A stretch of 64,000 nucleotides of DNA, taken from the NCBI RefSeq assembly GCF_039543245.1, contig NZ_BAABJJ010000035.1:1-64000 (forward strand). The letters are read 5' to 3'. The stretch comes from Algibacter_G agarivorans (GTDB lineage Bacteria > Bacteroidota > Bacteroidia > Flavobacteriales > Flavobacteriaceae). This document shows, piece by piece, positions 42,702 to 50,450 of the stretch (its first letter is position 1; each line of letters begins with the position of its first letter). The translations under genes and the position numbers were made by a program. Below the pieces are notes generated by a model. It searched no databases. It saw only the letters and a list, made by a program, of their open reading frames with translations, and was not told where the DNA came from.

Positions 42702-42745
42702 AAAAAAACTCACCACCAACGACTTAGCATCGTCAGTGATGAGTT
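42702..42745 (-). terminator. Terminator-like hairpin between TonB receptor and hydrolase genes
   Basis: On the minus strand a long imperfect stem (AACTCATCACTGACGA with TCGTTGGTGGTGAGTT) around a 7-base loop is followed directly by a run of seven Ts. It lies about 55 bases after the receptor stop and 17 bases before the hydrolase start. It should end most receptor transcripts and give lower expression of the downstream enzymes. Confidence 0.75.
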
Positions 42746-42798
42746 ATCAAACTAAACTCAAACTAAACTTATACTAAATTTAAACTTATATCAGTATA

Positions 42799-45474
42799 TT
42801 AAAAACTAAATGTTGCTGTTAAGAAAAACCTACGTGGTAAAATAGGTCTTCCAAAGAAAAACTCTGCATCACCAGCTTGATTTACATTTCTTGGATCTCC
42901 TTCAGTAACCCCTTCATCATTAAATAAATTGAATACCGAGAATCCTAATCTTAAAGTATCATCGCTATCTTCATTATCTCCCATTTTGAACATATATCCT
43001 GCTCCAATACGTGCAATAGAAATAGCATCTAATTCTACTGTATTGTTATCGGCAGCAAACTTGCTTCCTGTATGATTGATAGAGAATAAAGCATCAAATT
43101 GATTATCATCGTAGTGTAATCCAATGCTTCCTAAGAAATTAGGTTGTCTTGCTAATTCATTCCCTTCATTAGTAGTTGAAGATGTATTATTAGTTAAATC
43201 TGTAGAAACATTTTTTGAAATCTCATGATCTTGGTAAGTAGCTGTTCCTCTTAAGCTAAGGTTATCGGCTAAACTATAATCAAAAGAAGCCTCTAAGCCA
43301 ATAGTTCTCGTGCTTTGTTCTGATCTTGTTAAATCAACTAATGTACCACTTACAAATCCTTGATCTATTTTAATTCTGTCGCTTAAACCTACATAATACG
43401 CAGCTACAGATCCTTTTAATTTCGCAGTTCCTAATTTTGCTCCAACTTCAAATTGAGTAATTTTTTCTGAATCATATTTACTTCCTGTAACACCAGAAGC
43501 TATAGGAGTAAATCCTCTAATCTGTGGAAAAAAGAAACCTCTAGAAAAGTTAGCATATAAATTAACGGGATCACTTAGTTTGTATAAACCAGCTAAAGAC
43601 ACTGCCCAATCTGTTGCACTAACATTTGCTCTTGTAAAACTACCATCAGCAAAATTAACATTTGCTAATTCTGGAGTTAAAGTAGCATCATCATATACTT
43701 GACTTTCTACAATATTTCCATTACTAAAAGTTCCTTCAGTATTTTCTATTCTAAAACCAACATCAAAACGCCATTTATCAAAAACCATCTCATCTGTTAA
43801 ATAAAACGCCGTTTTATTTTGAGATAAAAACTTGTTTGAAGTCATACCAATTCTGTTATAAAGACCACCCGTAGAAAACGTAACATCATTTCCACCAGCA
43901 TCTACATAACTTAAGTTTACTAATTGAGGATTATTGTTAAACTCAGATAATACTCTATATTGATAGTTAACATCTTCAGCTTCTGTACGTGCTAAATAAA
44001 CACCTCCTGTAATGTTGTGTGTTCCATTTGTTACTTCTAAAGTTTTAGTTAAAGATGCCTCTCCAGAGTAATCTGTCATTGGACGCAATCTATCTACATG
44101 TAAATTATCTACAACTAAATCAGATCCGTTAATTGTAGTTGATGTACCTTGATACTGAGCGGTAAATCCTAAGTTGCCAGGTGCAACATTACCAACATAA
44201 TCGTTTAAAGTAATAGGATTATTATTGTCTCCATTACCTCCTACATACAAGGCAAAATTGTGCTTATAATTTGCATACTTAACTTTCGATTTAAATTTTA
44301 AATCATCAGCGAAATCATAGTTAAAATCAGCCATTAAGTATCCACCTTGAGTGAAAACACCATCTTCAATCGGGCTTTCGTAAACACCTCCTGCTGTTAG
44401 AAATGATGTATTGGCTAATTCTCCAGACAATAATTGAGATACATCCTCACCATCGTTACCGGCAATTCTTTTTCTGTTTCCATCTAAAGGAAGCGGTAAG
44501 AAAAACTGTGCTTTATCATTAATAAACTGACCATGAACTGTAAATGATCCGTTTTCAAATTTCTTTTTGATATTAGCTCTAAACTGAACACCCTTTGTTG
44601 GTAATCCTGTTTCAATTGGACCATCATCTTTTCTAACAAATCCAGTAAATGCATAATAAGTATTAGAATCTTCTCCTCCTAGTTTACCACCAGTATAAAA
44701 GTCTGTTTTTAAACGACCTTTATCTGCCCATTCTAGATTGATAATGTTTTCGTCATTTGAATCTCCTGTTTTACTTGTATAGTTTATTATACCGGCAACA
44801 GATCCTGCCCCATATAAAACGGCGGCACCACCACGAACAAACTCTACACCCTTAAAGCCTATATCTGGTCTCGCATAAACATCATGCGCAGATGAATTTA
44901 AACCAAACGTACTCATTAATGGCATACCATCATATTGTAATGGGTTAAATACATATTGACCACCAGAAGGCAAACCTCTTACAAAAACGTTTGTAGCTGT
45001 TTCACCACCACCACCTTCTGCAGTAATACCGGGGATACTTCTAATAATATCAGCTTGACTATTTGCTGAAAGTTTGGTTATTTCTCTCTGCTTTATTGAA
45101 CTGATTGACATTGGCGTTTCCTTTTGCGACCTAAAAGTAGCAGAAGCTGTTAATACAACTTCATCTAAAGCGTTTCCTCCTTCTTGCAAAACAAAGTTTA
45201 AATTAATTGGGCTACCTTCAAGAGTGACAACTTTTTCTTGTGATTCATATCCTAAGTAGGATATCTTAACCGTTTGTGTACCTTCTAGACTACTAGAGAA
45301 ACTATAGTTTCCGTCAAAATCTGATGTTGCACCTGATGAGCTACCTACAATAAGCAAGTTTGCTCCTGTAATTGGCACACCTGCTTTGTCTTTAACAGTT
45401 CCTGATATATCCGTTTGCGAAAACGTTGCAGAAATGCTAAACACACATAATAATGTAAAAATAATTTTTTTCAT
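42799..45474 (-). CDS. TonB-dependent receptor with carboxypeptidase-like regulatory domain
   Basis: This 891-residue outer-membrane protein has a signal peptide (cleavage after TFSQ at about residue 20) and an N-terminal CarboxypepD_reg-like domain (ISGTVKDKAGVPITGANLL). The plug follows (SSIKQREITKLSANSQADIIRSIPGI; NVFVRGLPSGG), then a beta-barrel ending in the aromatic RRFFLTATFSF. No SusD follows it, so it is not a SusCD polysaccharide pair but a receptor for a small ligand. Its place next to LacI and the hydrolase operon points to glycosylglycerate or a similar glycoside as ligand. Confidence 0.92.
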   Translation of the reverse strand: MKKIIFTLLCVFSISATFSQTDISGTVKDKAGVPITGANLLIVGSSSGATSDFDGNYSFSSSLEGTQTVKISYLGYESQEKVVTLEGSPINLNFVLQEGGNALDEVVLTASATFRSQKETPMSISSIKQREITKLSANSQADIIRSIPGITAEGGGGETATNVFVRGLPSGGQYVFNPLQYDGMPLMSTFGLNSSAHDVYARPDIGFKGVEFVRGGAAVLYGAGSVAGIINYTSKTGDSNDENIINLEWADKGRLKTDFYTGGKLGGEDSNTYYAFTGFVRKDDGPIETGLPTKGVQFRANIKKKFENGSFTVHGQFINDKAQFFLPLPLDGNRKRIAGNDGEDVSQLLSGELANTSFLTAGGVYESPIEDGVFTQGGYLMADFNYDFADDLKFKSKVKYANYKHNFALYVGGNGDNNNPITLNDYVGNVAPGNLGFTAQYQGTSTTINGSDLVVDNLHVDRLRPMTDYSGEASLTKTLEVTNGTHNITGGVYLARTEAEDVNYQYRVLSEFNNNPQLVNLSYVDAGGNDVTFSTGGLYNRIGMTSNKFLSQNKTAFYLTDEMVFDKWRFDVGFRIENTEGTFSNGNIVESQVYDDATLTPELANVNFADGSFTRANVSATDWAVSLAGLYKLSDPVNLYANFSRGFFFPQIRGFTPIASGVTGSKYDSEKITQFEVGAKLGTAKLKGSVAAYYVGLSDRIKIDQGFVSGTLVDLTRSEQSTRTIGLEASFDYSLADNLSLRGTATYQDHEISKNVSTDLTNNTSSTTNEGNELARQPNFLGSIGLHYDDNQFDALFSINHTGSKFAADNNTVELDAISIARIGAGYMFKMGDNEDSDDTLRLGFSVFNLFNDEGVTEGDPRNVNQAGDAEFFFGRPILPRRFFLTATFSF

Positions 45475-45501
45475 GATATTTAGAATTAGTTAATATTTTG
45501 C

Positions 45502-45509
45502 CAAATTTA
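45502..45509 (-). promoter_or_regulatory. -7 box (TAAATTTG) of the TonB receptor gene
   Basis: The minus strand reads TAAATTTG 27 bases upstream of the receptor ATG, an exact TAnnTTTG match. The LacI-like operator lies about 50 bases further upstream. Confidence 0.5.
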
Positions 45510-45555
45510 TAAGCAGATACCTAATAAAAGTTCTAAAAAAATATGATATTTTTAC

Positions 45556-45567
45556 GCAACCGTTTGC
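45556..45567. promoter_or_regulatory. LacI-type operator candidate in the divergent region
   Basis: GCAACCGTTTGC is an imperfect palindrome (left half GCAACC, right half GCAAAC on the other strand) with the central CG typical of LacI/GalR operators. It sits between the divergent receptor and lacI genes and overlaps the -33 TTTG of the lacI promoter. A second AACGTTTG half-like motif follows at 45571-45578. Confidence 0.6.
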
Positions 45568-45591
45568 GGGAACGTTTGTTTTTTACATTTG
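45563..45591 (+). promoter_or_regulatory. Promoter of the LacI-family gene
   Basis: TTTG (45563-45566) and TACATTTG (45584-45591) are separated by 17 bases, a good Bacteroidota TTTG/TAnnTTTG promoter. It lies 22 bases before the regulator's ATG. The operator overlaps its upstream element, so the regulator probably controls itself. Confidence 0.6.
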
Positions 45592-45613
45592 CATTAAAAA
45601 TAGATCACTTAAA

Positions 45614-46636
45614 ATGAAAAAAGAAGTAGTTACTCTAAAAAAATTAGCACAAATACTTGATTTATCAACCTCAACAGTTTCAAGAGCCCTCAATGATCAT
45701 CCAGACATTAGTGAAGCTACGATAAAAAAAGTTAAGAATCTTGCTCAATCCATGAACTATGTTCCAAATATTTTTGCTAAGGGCTTTAGAAAGCACAAAA
45801 CAAATATTATTGGTGTTGTTGTACCTAACATTACGCACTACTTTACAACTACCATCGTAAGGGGTATTTTGGAAGAAGCGGCAATAAGAGGATATAGGGT
45901 TATTATTTCAGAATCTAACAATGATGTAACAAAACAAACTGAAATGCTTAATACCATGATACAATTTGGAGTAGATGGTATTTTAGCTTCTTTAACAAAA
46001 ATGACTCGAGATATTGATTCTGTTTTACAAACATTAAACACATCTCCTTTAATTTTATTTGATAAGGTATCCAATAAAATTCCCTGTACACAAATAACAA
46101 TTAACGATGAAGAAGCGGCTTTTAATGCAATAGAACATTTAATAAATATTGGTAAAAAAAGAATTGCCATTATTAAAGAAAGAGAATTTTCATATAACTC
46201 TGAAAAAAGATATGCGGGATATTTAAAAGCTTTAAAAGAGCATAATATTGAAGTTGATGAAAAAATAATTATTAGTGTTGATGATATTTCTTTACAACAA
46301 GGCAAAAGAATGACTAACCTATTACTTAGTTTTAAAAAAAGGCCTGACGCTATATTTACAATAACCGATAGTGCCGCTGTTGGTGTGATTCAAACACTAA
46401 GAAAATTTAACATAAAAATACCAGATGAAATTGCTGTGGTTGGTTTTAGTAATTCAAGACTCTCTACTGTTATAGAACCAAATCTTACAACCATAGACCA
46501 ACCTGGTGAAATCATAGGAAAAACAGCTATTAAATATTTGATAGAAGAAATTGAAAGTACTTCTGAAACTATTGCCACTAAAATGATAGAAATAAAAGGA
46601 AGTCTTATAATTAGAGATTCTACATTTAAAGTCTAA
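45614..46636 (+). CDS. LacI family transcriptional regulator
   Basis: This 340-residue regulator has an N-terminal LacI helix-turn-helix (TLKKLAQILDLSTSTVSRAL, residues 7-26, with hinge NYVPNIFAKGFR) and a periplasmic-binding-like effector domain (IIGVVVPNITHYFTTTIVRGI; DAIFTITDSAAVGVIQTL). It is divergent from the TonB receptor and is the likely regulator of the 37975-45474 operon. The effector is probably the imported glycoside or its sugar. It is followed by uppP after only 51 bases, the right-hand edge of the inserted locus. Confidence 0.92.
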   Translation: MKKEVVTLKKLAQILDLSTSTVSRALNDHPDISEATIKKVKNLAQSMNYVPNIFAKGFRKHKTNIIGVVVPNITHYFTTTIVRGILEEAAIRGYRVIISESNNDVTKQTEMLNTMIQFGVDGILASLTKMTRDIDSVLQTLNTSPLILFDKVSNKIPCTQITINDEEAAFNAIEHLINIGKKRIAIIKEREFSYNSEKRYAGYLKALKEHNIEVDEKIIISVDDISLQQGKRMTNLLLSFKKRPDAIFTITDSAAVGVIQTLRKFNIKIPDEIAVVGFSNSRLSTVIEPNLTTIDQPGEIIGKTAIKYLIEEIESTSETIATKMIEIKGSLIIRDSTFKV

Positions 46637-46675
46637 AATTTCTGTTTTAATTATATATTACTACCTCAATTTTAA

Positions 46676-46683
46676 TATTTTTG
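46676..46683 (+). promoter_or_regulatory. -7 box of uppP (TATTTTTG), nearly leaderless
   Basis: TATTTTTG ends four bases before the uppP ATG (TATTTTTG-cgcc-ATGG), the same arrangement as glyS. It gives uppP its own promoter right at the edge of the inserted catabolic locus. Confidence 0.5.
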
Positions 46684-46687
46684 CGCC

Positions 46688-47485
46688 ATGGAAATAATAG
46701 ACGCGATTATCCTTGGTATTATACAAGGTCTTACCGAATTTTTACCTGTTTCATCTAGTGGTCATTTAGAATTAGGAAAAGCCATTCTAGGTGATAGCTC
46801 AGTACCCGAAGAAAGTTTATTATTCACTGTAGTTTTACATTTTGCAACAGCTTTAAGCACCATGGTTGTTTTTAGAAAAGATATTTTGGATCTTATAAAA
46901 GGGGCGTTAAAATTTAAATGGAATGACGATTTACAGTTTATTTCTAAAATTGCGATTTCTATGATTCCAGCAGTAATCGTTGGGTTGTTTTTTGAAGAAC
47001 AATTAGAAGCCCTTTTTGGTGGTAACATCTTATTAGTAGGTTGTATGCTTATTGTTACGGCCATTTTATTGTTTCTGGCAGATAGAGCCAAAAATACCGA
47101 AAAAAAAGTGTCCTTTAAAAATGCCTTTGTTATTGGTGTTTCTCAGGCCATTGCCATGATTCCTGGAATTTCACGTTCTGGTGCAACTATTTCTACTTCG
47201 GTTTTGTTAGGAAACGATAAAACCAAAGCAGCTCGTTTTTCATTTTTAATGGTTGTACCCTTAATTTTCGGAAAAATAGCCAAAGATATTGTGAGTGGTG
47301 ATTTAACTTATGACAGTGGAAATTTTACGTCGCTTTCTATCGGTTTTGTAGCTGCTTTTGTAGCTGGGCTTTTTGCTTGCACTTGGATGATTGCTTTAGT
47401 TAAAAAGAGCAAACTTACATACTTTGCCATTTACTGTGTTATTGTAGGATTGATAGCCATTGGTTTTGCCTTATTAAATAACTAA
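46688..47485 (+). CDS. uppP: Undecaprenyl-diphosphate phosphatase
   Basis: This 265-residue membrane enzyme of the UppP/BacA family recycles the undecaprenyl carrier for peptidoglycan and O-antigen synthesis by removing one phosphate. The two signatures are visible: GLTEFLPVSSSGHLELG (residues 14-30) and GISRSGATISTSVLLGN near residue 160. It starts the uppP-truB-TonB-like operon; truB begins 1 base after its stop. Confidence 0.95.
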   Translation: MEIIDAIILGIIQGLTEFLPVSSSGHLELGKAILGDSSVPEESLLFTVVLHFATALSTMVVFRKDILDLIKGALKFKWNDDLQFISKIAISMIPAVIVGLFFEEQLEALFGGNILLVGCMLIVTAILLFLADRAKNTEKKVSFKNAFVIGVSQAIAMIPGISRSGATISTSVLLGNDKTKAARFSFLMVVPLIFGKIAKDIVSGDLTYDSGNFTSLSIGFVAAFVAGLFACTWMIALVKKSKLTYFAIYCVIVGLIAIGFALLNN

Positions 47486-47486
47486 T

Positions 47487-48206
47487 ATGCTGACTAAAGA
47501 CGATTATCTTTCCGGTCAAGTTTTACTTATAGATAAACCTCTTAAATGGACCTCTTTTCAGGTTGTAAACAAATTACGTTGGGAAATTCGTCAAGCTTTC
47601 AATATTAAAAAAATAAAAGTTGGTCATGCGGGTACATTAGACCCTCTAGCAACAGGCTTGTTAGTTATTTGTACTGGAAAAATGACCAAGCAGATTGACA
47701 CCTTTCAAGGTCAGGTAAAAGAATATACGGGCACTATAGTTTTAGGAAGCACAACACCTTCTTTTGATTTGGAAACTGAAATAAATGAAATCTTTCCAAC
47801 AGAGCATATATCAGAAGATTTAATTCATAAAACTACAGCACAGTTTATTGGTGAGATTCAACAATTTCCGCCTGTGTTCTCAGCGTTAAAAAAAGATGGA
47901 AAACGTTTATATGAATATGCTAGAGCTGGTGAAGCTGTTGAAATTAAAGCAAGAACGGTAAATATTTCAGAATTTGAAATCACAAATATTGATACTTCGA
48001 CTGGGCTCAGTACAGGCTCAATAAATCTTGGTTTTAGAGTAGTCTGTAGCAAAGGTACTTACATTCGTTCTTTGGCTAATGATTTTGGTAAAGCATTAAA
48101 CTCTGGTGCACATTTATCAAACCTAAGACGCACCAAGATTGGAGATTTTAATGTAAACAATGCATCTACAATTGAAAGCTTCATAAATATTCTGACTTCG
48201 GAATAA
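47487..48206 (+). CDS. truB: tRNA pseudouridine synthase B
   Basis: This 239-residue enzyme makes pseudouridine 55 in the tRNA T-loop. The catalytic aspartate is D52 in HAGTLDPLATGLL; KEYTGTIVLGSTTPSFDLETE and CSKGTYIRSLANDFG are also typical. The segment DTSTGLSTGS at about residues 169-178 is encoded by a dispersed-repeat-like sequence (47994-48019) and should be a surface loop. Confidence 0.95.
   Translation: MLTKDDYLSGQVLLIDKPLKWTSFQVVNKLRWEIRQAFNIKKIKVGHAGTLDPLATGLLVICTGKMTKQIDTFQGQVKEYTGTIVLGSTTPSFDLETEINEIFPTEHISEDLIHKTTAQFIGEIQQFPPVFSALKKDGKRLYEYARAGEAVEIKARTVNISEFEITNIDTSTGLSTGSINLGFRVVCSKGTYIRSLANDFGKALNSGAHLSNLRRTKIGDFNVNNASTIESFINILTSE
47994..48019 (+). repeat. Dispersed-repeat-like sequence inside truB
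   Basis: ACTTCGACTGGGCTCAGTAC followed by AGGCTC resembles the common CTTCGACT-CGCTCAGT intergenic repeat of many bacteria. It is in frame and adds a Ser/Thr/Gly-rich loop between two conserved TruB strands. Confidence 0.5.
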
Positions 48207-48429
48207 TTGTTGATGCACTACTTGCTTCAAAAGTTTTTCTTAATGAAGTCAATAAATAATGCCTTTATACTCTTTTTCAATTGGCATTCATTTCACAAGA
48301 AAACGCTTCGGCTACAAAGCCTCAGAAGGATTGTCCAGTATGTCCGTTTTCGTCGAATTTGTGCTATTCTAAACCTTTTTTGTTCTTTTTGCGTATCTTT
48401 AATAAACCTTAAATCTAAAAAATATCGAT

Positions 48430-49143
48430 TTGAACCTAACAAATCAACATAAAGCCTTGCTAATAACACTTCTAATTTCTGGAACTGTTGTCTTGTCTAT
48501 TTTTAATTTAAGCTTGAAAAAACAGAGCGAATTCATGACTGAAAGTTACTATGAAATTGAACCTGAAAAAGAGCTTGCCGAAGAAGATATTAAAATACTT
48601 GAAGCTTTAGATAAACTCAATAATACAAAGGCTGAAACCAATGAAGCTTTTAATGAAACTCAAGAAGTGAAACACTTTGCCCAAGCTTATAAAACTATTG
48701 CGCCTCCTGAAGATTATGTACCTAAATCTAGTCATATTTCTGAAAGTCAAACAAGAACCAGTAAAACTTATGAAATTCCTGAAGAGTCAAAATTAAATCA
48801 AGAGGAATTATCAAAATTCAGTAAAGTCAATGATTTGCTTAAGCAACAACAATCTCAGGGAAATAACTCTAAAAGTTCCATCAGGTTTTCATTAACCAAT
48901 AGAACCAAAATTTACATCCCCATTCCTGTATACCTTTGCGAGGTAGATGGTAAAATAGTAGTAAATATAACTGTTAATTCTAATGGTAGTGTAATAGATG
49001 CTTACGTAAACACCTCTTCAACATCGAGCAACGCGTGTTTAATTGAACATGCAATTGAGTATGCTGAGCAGTCGCAATTTAGTAATGATGCTTCAAAAGA
49101 AACTCAAATAGGGACCATTACATTTTACTTTATTGGCAAATAA
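48430..49143 (+). CDS. TonB-like (energy transducer C-terminal type) protein
   Basis: This 237-residue protein has one N-terminal membrane helix (about residues 9-28), a long acidic and polar linker (EPEKELAEEDIKILEALDKL), and a C-terminal domain with the TonB-like pattern RFSLTNRTKIYIPIPVYLCEVDGKIVVNITV and NGSVIDAYVN. It could pass energy to an outer-membrane receptor, but its position after uppP-truB is a conserved flavobacterial arrangement, so it need not serve the nearby receptor. The start is TTG. The 223-base gap after truB holds no convincing gene. Confidence 0.7.
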   Translation: MNLTNQHKALLITLLISGTVVLSIFNLSLKKQSEFMTESYYEIEPEKELAEEDIKILEALDKLNNTKAETNEAFNETQEVKHFAQAYKTIAPPEDYVPKSSHISESQTRTSKTYEIPEESKLNQEELSKFSKVNDLLKQQQSQGNNSKSSIRFSLTNRTKIYIPIPVYLCEVDGKIVVNITVNSNGSVIDAYVNTSSTSSNACLIEHAIEYAEQSQFSNDASKETQIGTITFYFIGK

Positions 49144-49747
49144 CAGGCTCTAATTTGCAAAGTATTTCAGTAACATCATTAATCACATTTTGTCCTTTGT
49201 CTTTGTTGTACCAATGCTGTAAATCTTCTTTAAATTCGGGTGTAAGCATACCGTATTTCGCCTTAAATCGCTTTACGTAATTTGCGGCTTCACTTGGTCT
49301 AGGGCCATAAGTGTTTAAAACATTTCCTGTTTCATTGTCAACTATAATTACTTTAGGTATTGCTTTATTTCCATTTGTCAAAAAAGCATCCATAAGCTCG
49401 GGGTTTTCGTCACGTAGCACCAATCTTAAGTTTATATTGGTGTTCAACTCTGCTATTTTATTAAGTACTGGTATTACATGGGCAGCATCACCACACCAAC
49501 TCTCCGCGATAACTAACCATGATATATTTAGATTAAAATTTGAAATCCTTTGTTGAGTGGCTTCAGATACTTTTATGGTTTTGTCCCAACGCTTCATGCG
49601 TTTATCATTAAGCTTTGTGTAATTTGCTAAATCCTCTGTTTTTTCTAATCCAGTATTAGAATTCGCCTCAGTCAACTGGTTTACTAAGTCTCTATAGTCT
49701 TGATAAGAGATACTACGTTCAATACTTTTTTTTATAATGGGATTCAT
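49130..49747 (-). CDS. Thioredoxin-like family protein
   Basis: These 205 residues have a thioredoxin fold. The active-site region is LVIAESWCGDAAHVIP, with only one cysteine (C-x-x-A), so it is not a classical CXXC redox enzyme; KAIPKVIIVDNETGNVLNTYGPRP gives the cis-proline. The family is common in Bacteroidota and may act as a monothiol reductase or bacillithiol-like redox protein. A longer frame starts at 49792, but MNPIIKKSIERS at 49747 is the more natural start. It overlaps the TonB-like gene tail to tail by 14 bases. Confidence 0.8.
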   Translation of the reverse strand: MNPIIKKSIERSISYQDYRDLVNQLTEANSNTGLEKTEDLANYTKLNDKRMKRWDKTIKVSEATQQRISNFNLNISWLVIAESWCGDAAHVIPVLNKIAELNTNINLRLVLRDENPELMDAFLTNGNKAIPKVIIVDNETGNVLNTYGPRPSEAANYVKRFKAKYGMLTPEFKEDLQHWYNKDKGQNVINDVTEILCKLEPVICQ

Positions 49748-49886
49748 AATATTTATTTTTTGGAACAAAATCTTCTGGGACAAAATTAACACCTCAAGAT
49801 TTTAATTAAGATGATATTTGTCATACTTTTACTTTAAACCTTACAGGTTCCCATAATGGCGTTATTTAATAGTCCTTATATAGAAA

Positions 49887-50450
49887 ATGAAAAAATACAG
49901 ATGCGGTTGGTGCGAAGGTGATGATTTATATGAAGCTTACCATGATAATGAGTGGGGTGTGCCTGTTTATGACGATGCTACCTTATTTGAATTTTTAATT
50001 TTAGAAACCTTTCAAGCGGGTTTAAGTTGGATAACCGTGTTGCGCAAACGTGAAAACTTTAGAAAAGCATTTGATAATTTCGATTATAAAAAAATAGCCA
50101 ATTACAACAAAGGTAAAATTGATGAACTACTTCTAGATGCTGGGATCATCAGAAATAAACTCAAAATAAAAGCCACGATTACTAACGCCCAATCTTTTAT
50201 AAAAATTCAAAAAGAATTTGGCAGTTTTAGTAAATATATTTGGGGTTTTGTTGATGGAAAGCCTATAAAAAATGAATGCATAAGTATGCAAGATGTTCCT
50301 GCTACAACAGCCATTAGTGATGTTTTAAGTAAAGACTTAAAAAAACGAGGCTTTAAGTTTGTAGGCCCAACTGTTGTTTATGCACACATGCAAGCTACTG
50401 GCATGGTGAACGACCATGTAAAGGGTTGTTTTAGATATGATGAGGTTTAA
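49887..50450 (+). CDS. tag: DNA-3-methyladenine glycosylase I
   Basis: This 187-residue base-excision repair enzyme removes 3-methyladenine from DNA. Typical parts are RCGWCEGDDLYEAYHDNEWGVP at the N-terminus, ETFQAGLSWITVLRKRENFRKAF, and the zinc ligands near both ends (the cysteine in RCGWC, the histidine in VNDHVKGC). It stands alone and overlaps the convergent PPK2 gene by 4 bases. Confidence 0.94.
   Translation: MKKYRCGWCEGDDLYEAYHDNEWGVPVYDDATLFEFLILETFQAGLSWITVLRKRENFRKAFDNFDYKKIANYNKGKIDELLLDAGIIRNKLKIKATITNAQSFIKIQKEFGSFSKYIWGFVDGKPIKNECISMQDVPATTAISDVLSKDLKKRGFKFVGPTVVYAHMQATGMVNDHVKGCFRYDEV

Noticed and set aside
41378..45474. A SusCD polysaccharide utilisation locus
   Set aside because: I looked for a SusD-type lipoprotein after the TonB receptor and found only a hydrolase, so the locus does not qualify as SusCD.
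45838..46305. 155-codon minus-strand frame inside the LacI-family gene
   Set aside because: The plus-strand product is a full LacI regulator; the other frame is its antisense shadow.
37975..46636. A transposon or integrative element carrying the catabolic locus
   Set aside because: No integrase, transposase, flanking direct repeat or tRNA target is visible at the edges.
48207..48452. 81-codon frame between truB and the TonB-like gene
   Set aside because: Its product is a mix of Phe, Leu, Arg and Asn with no domain pattern. It overlaps the TonB-like gene's TTG start and includes a palindromic, repeat-like stretch, so it looks like random translation.
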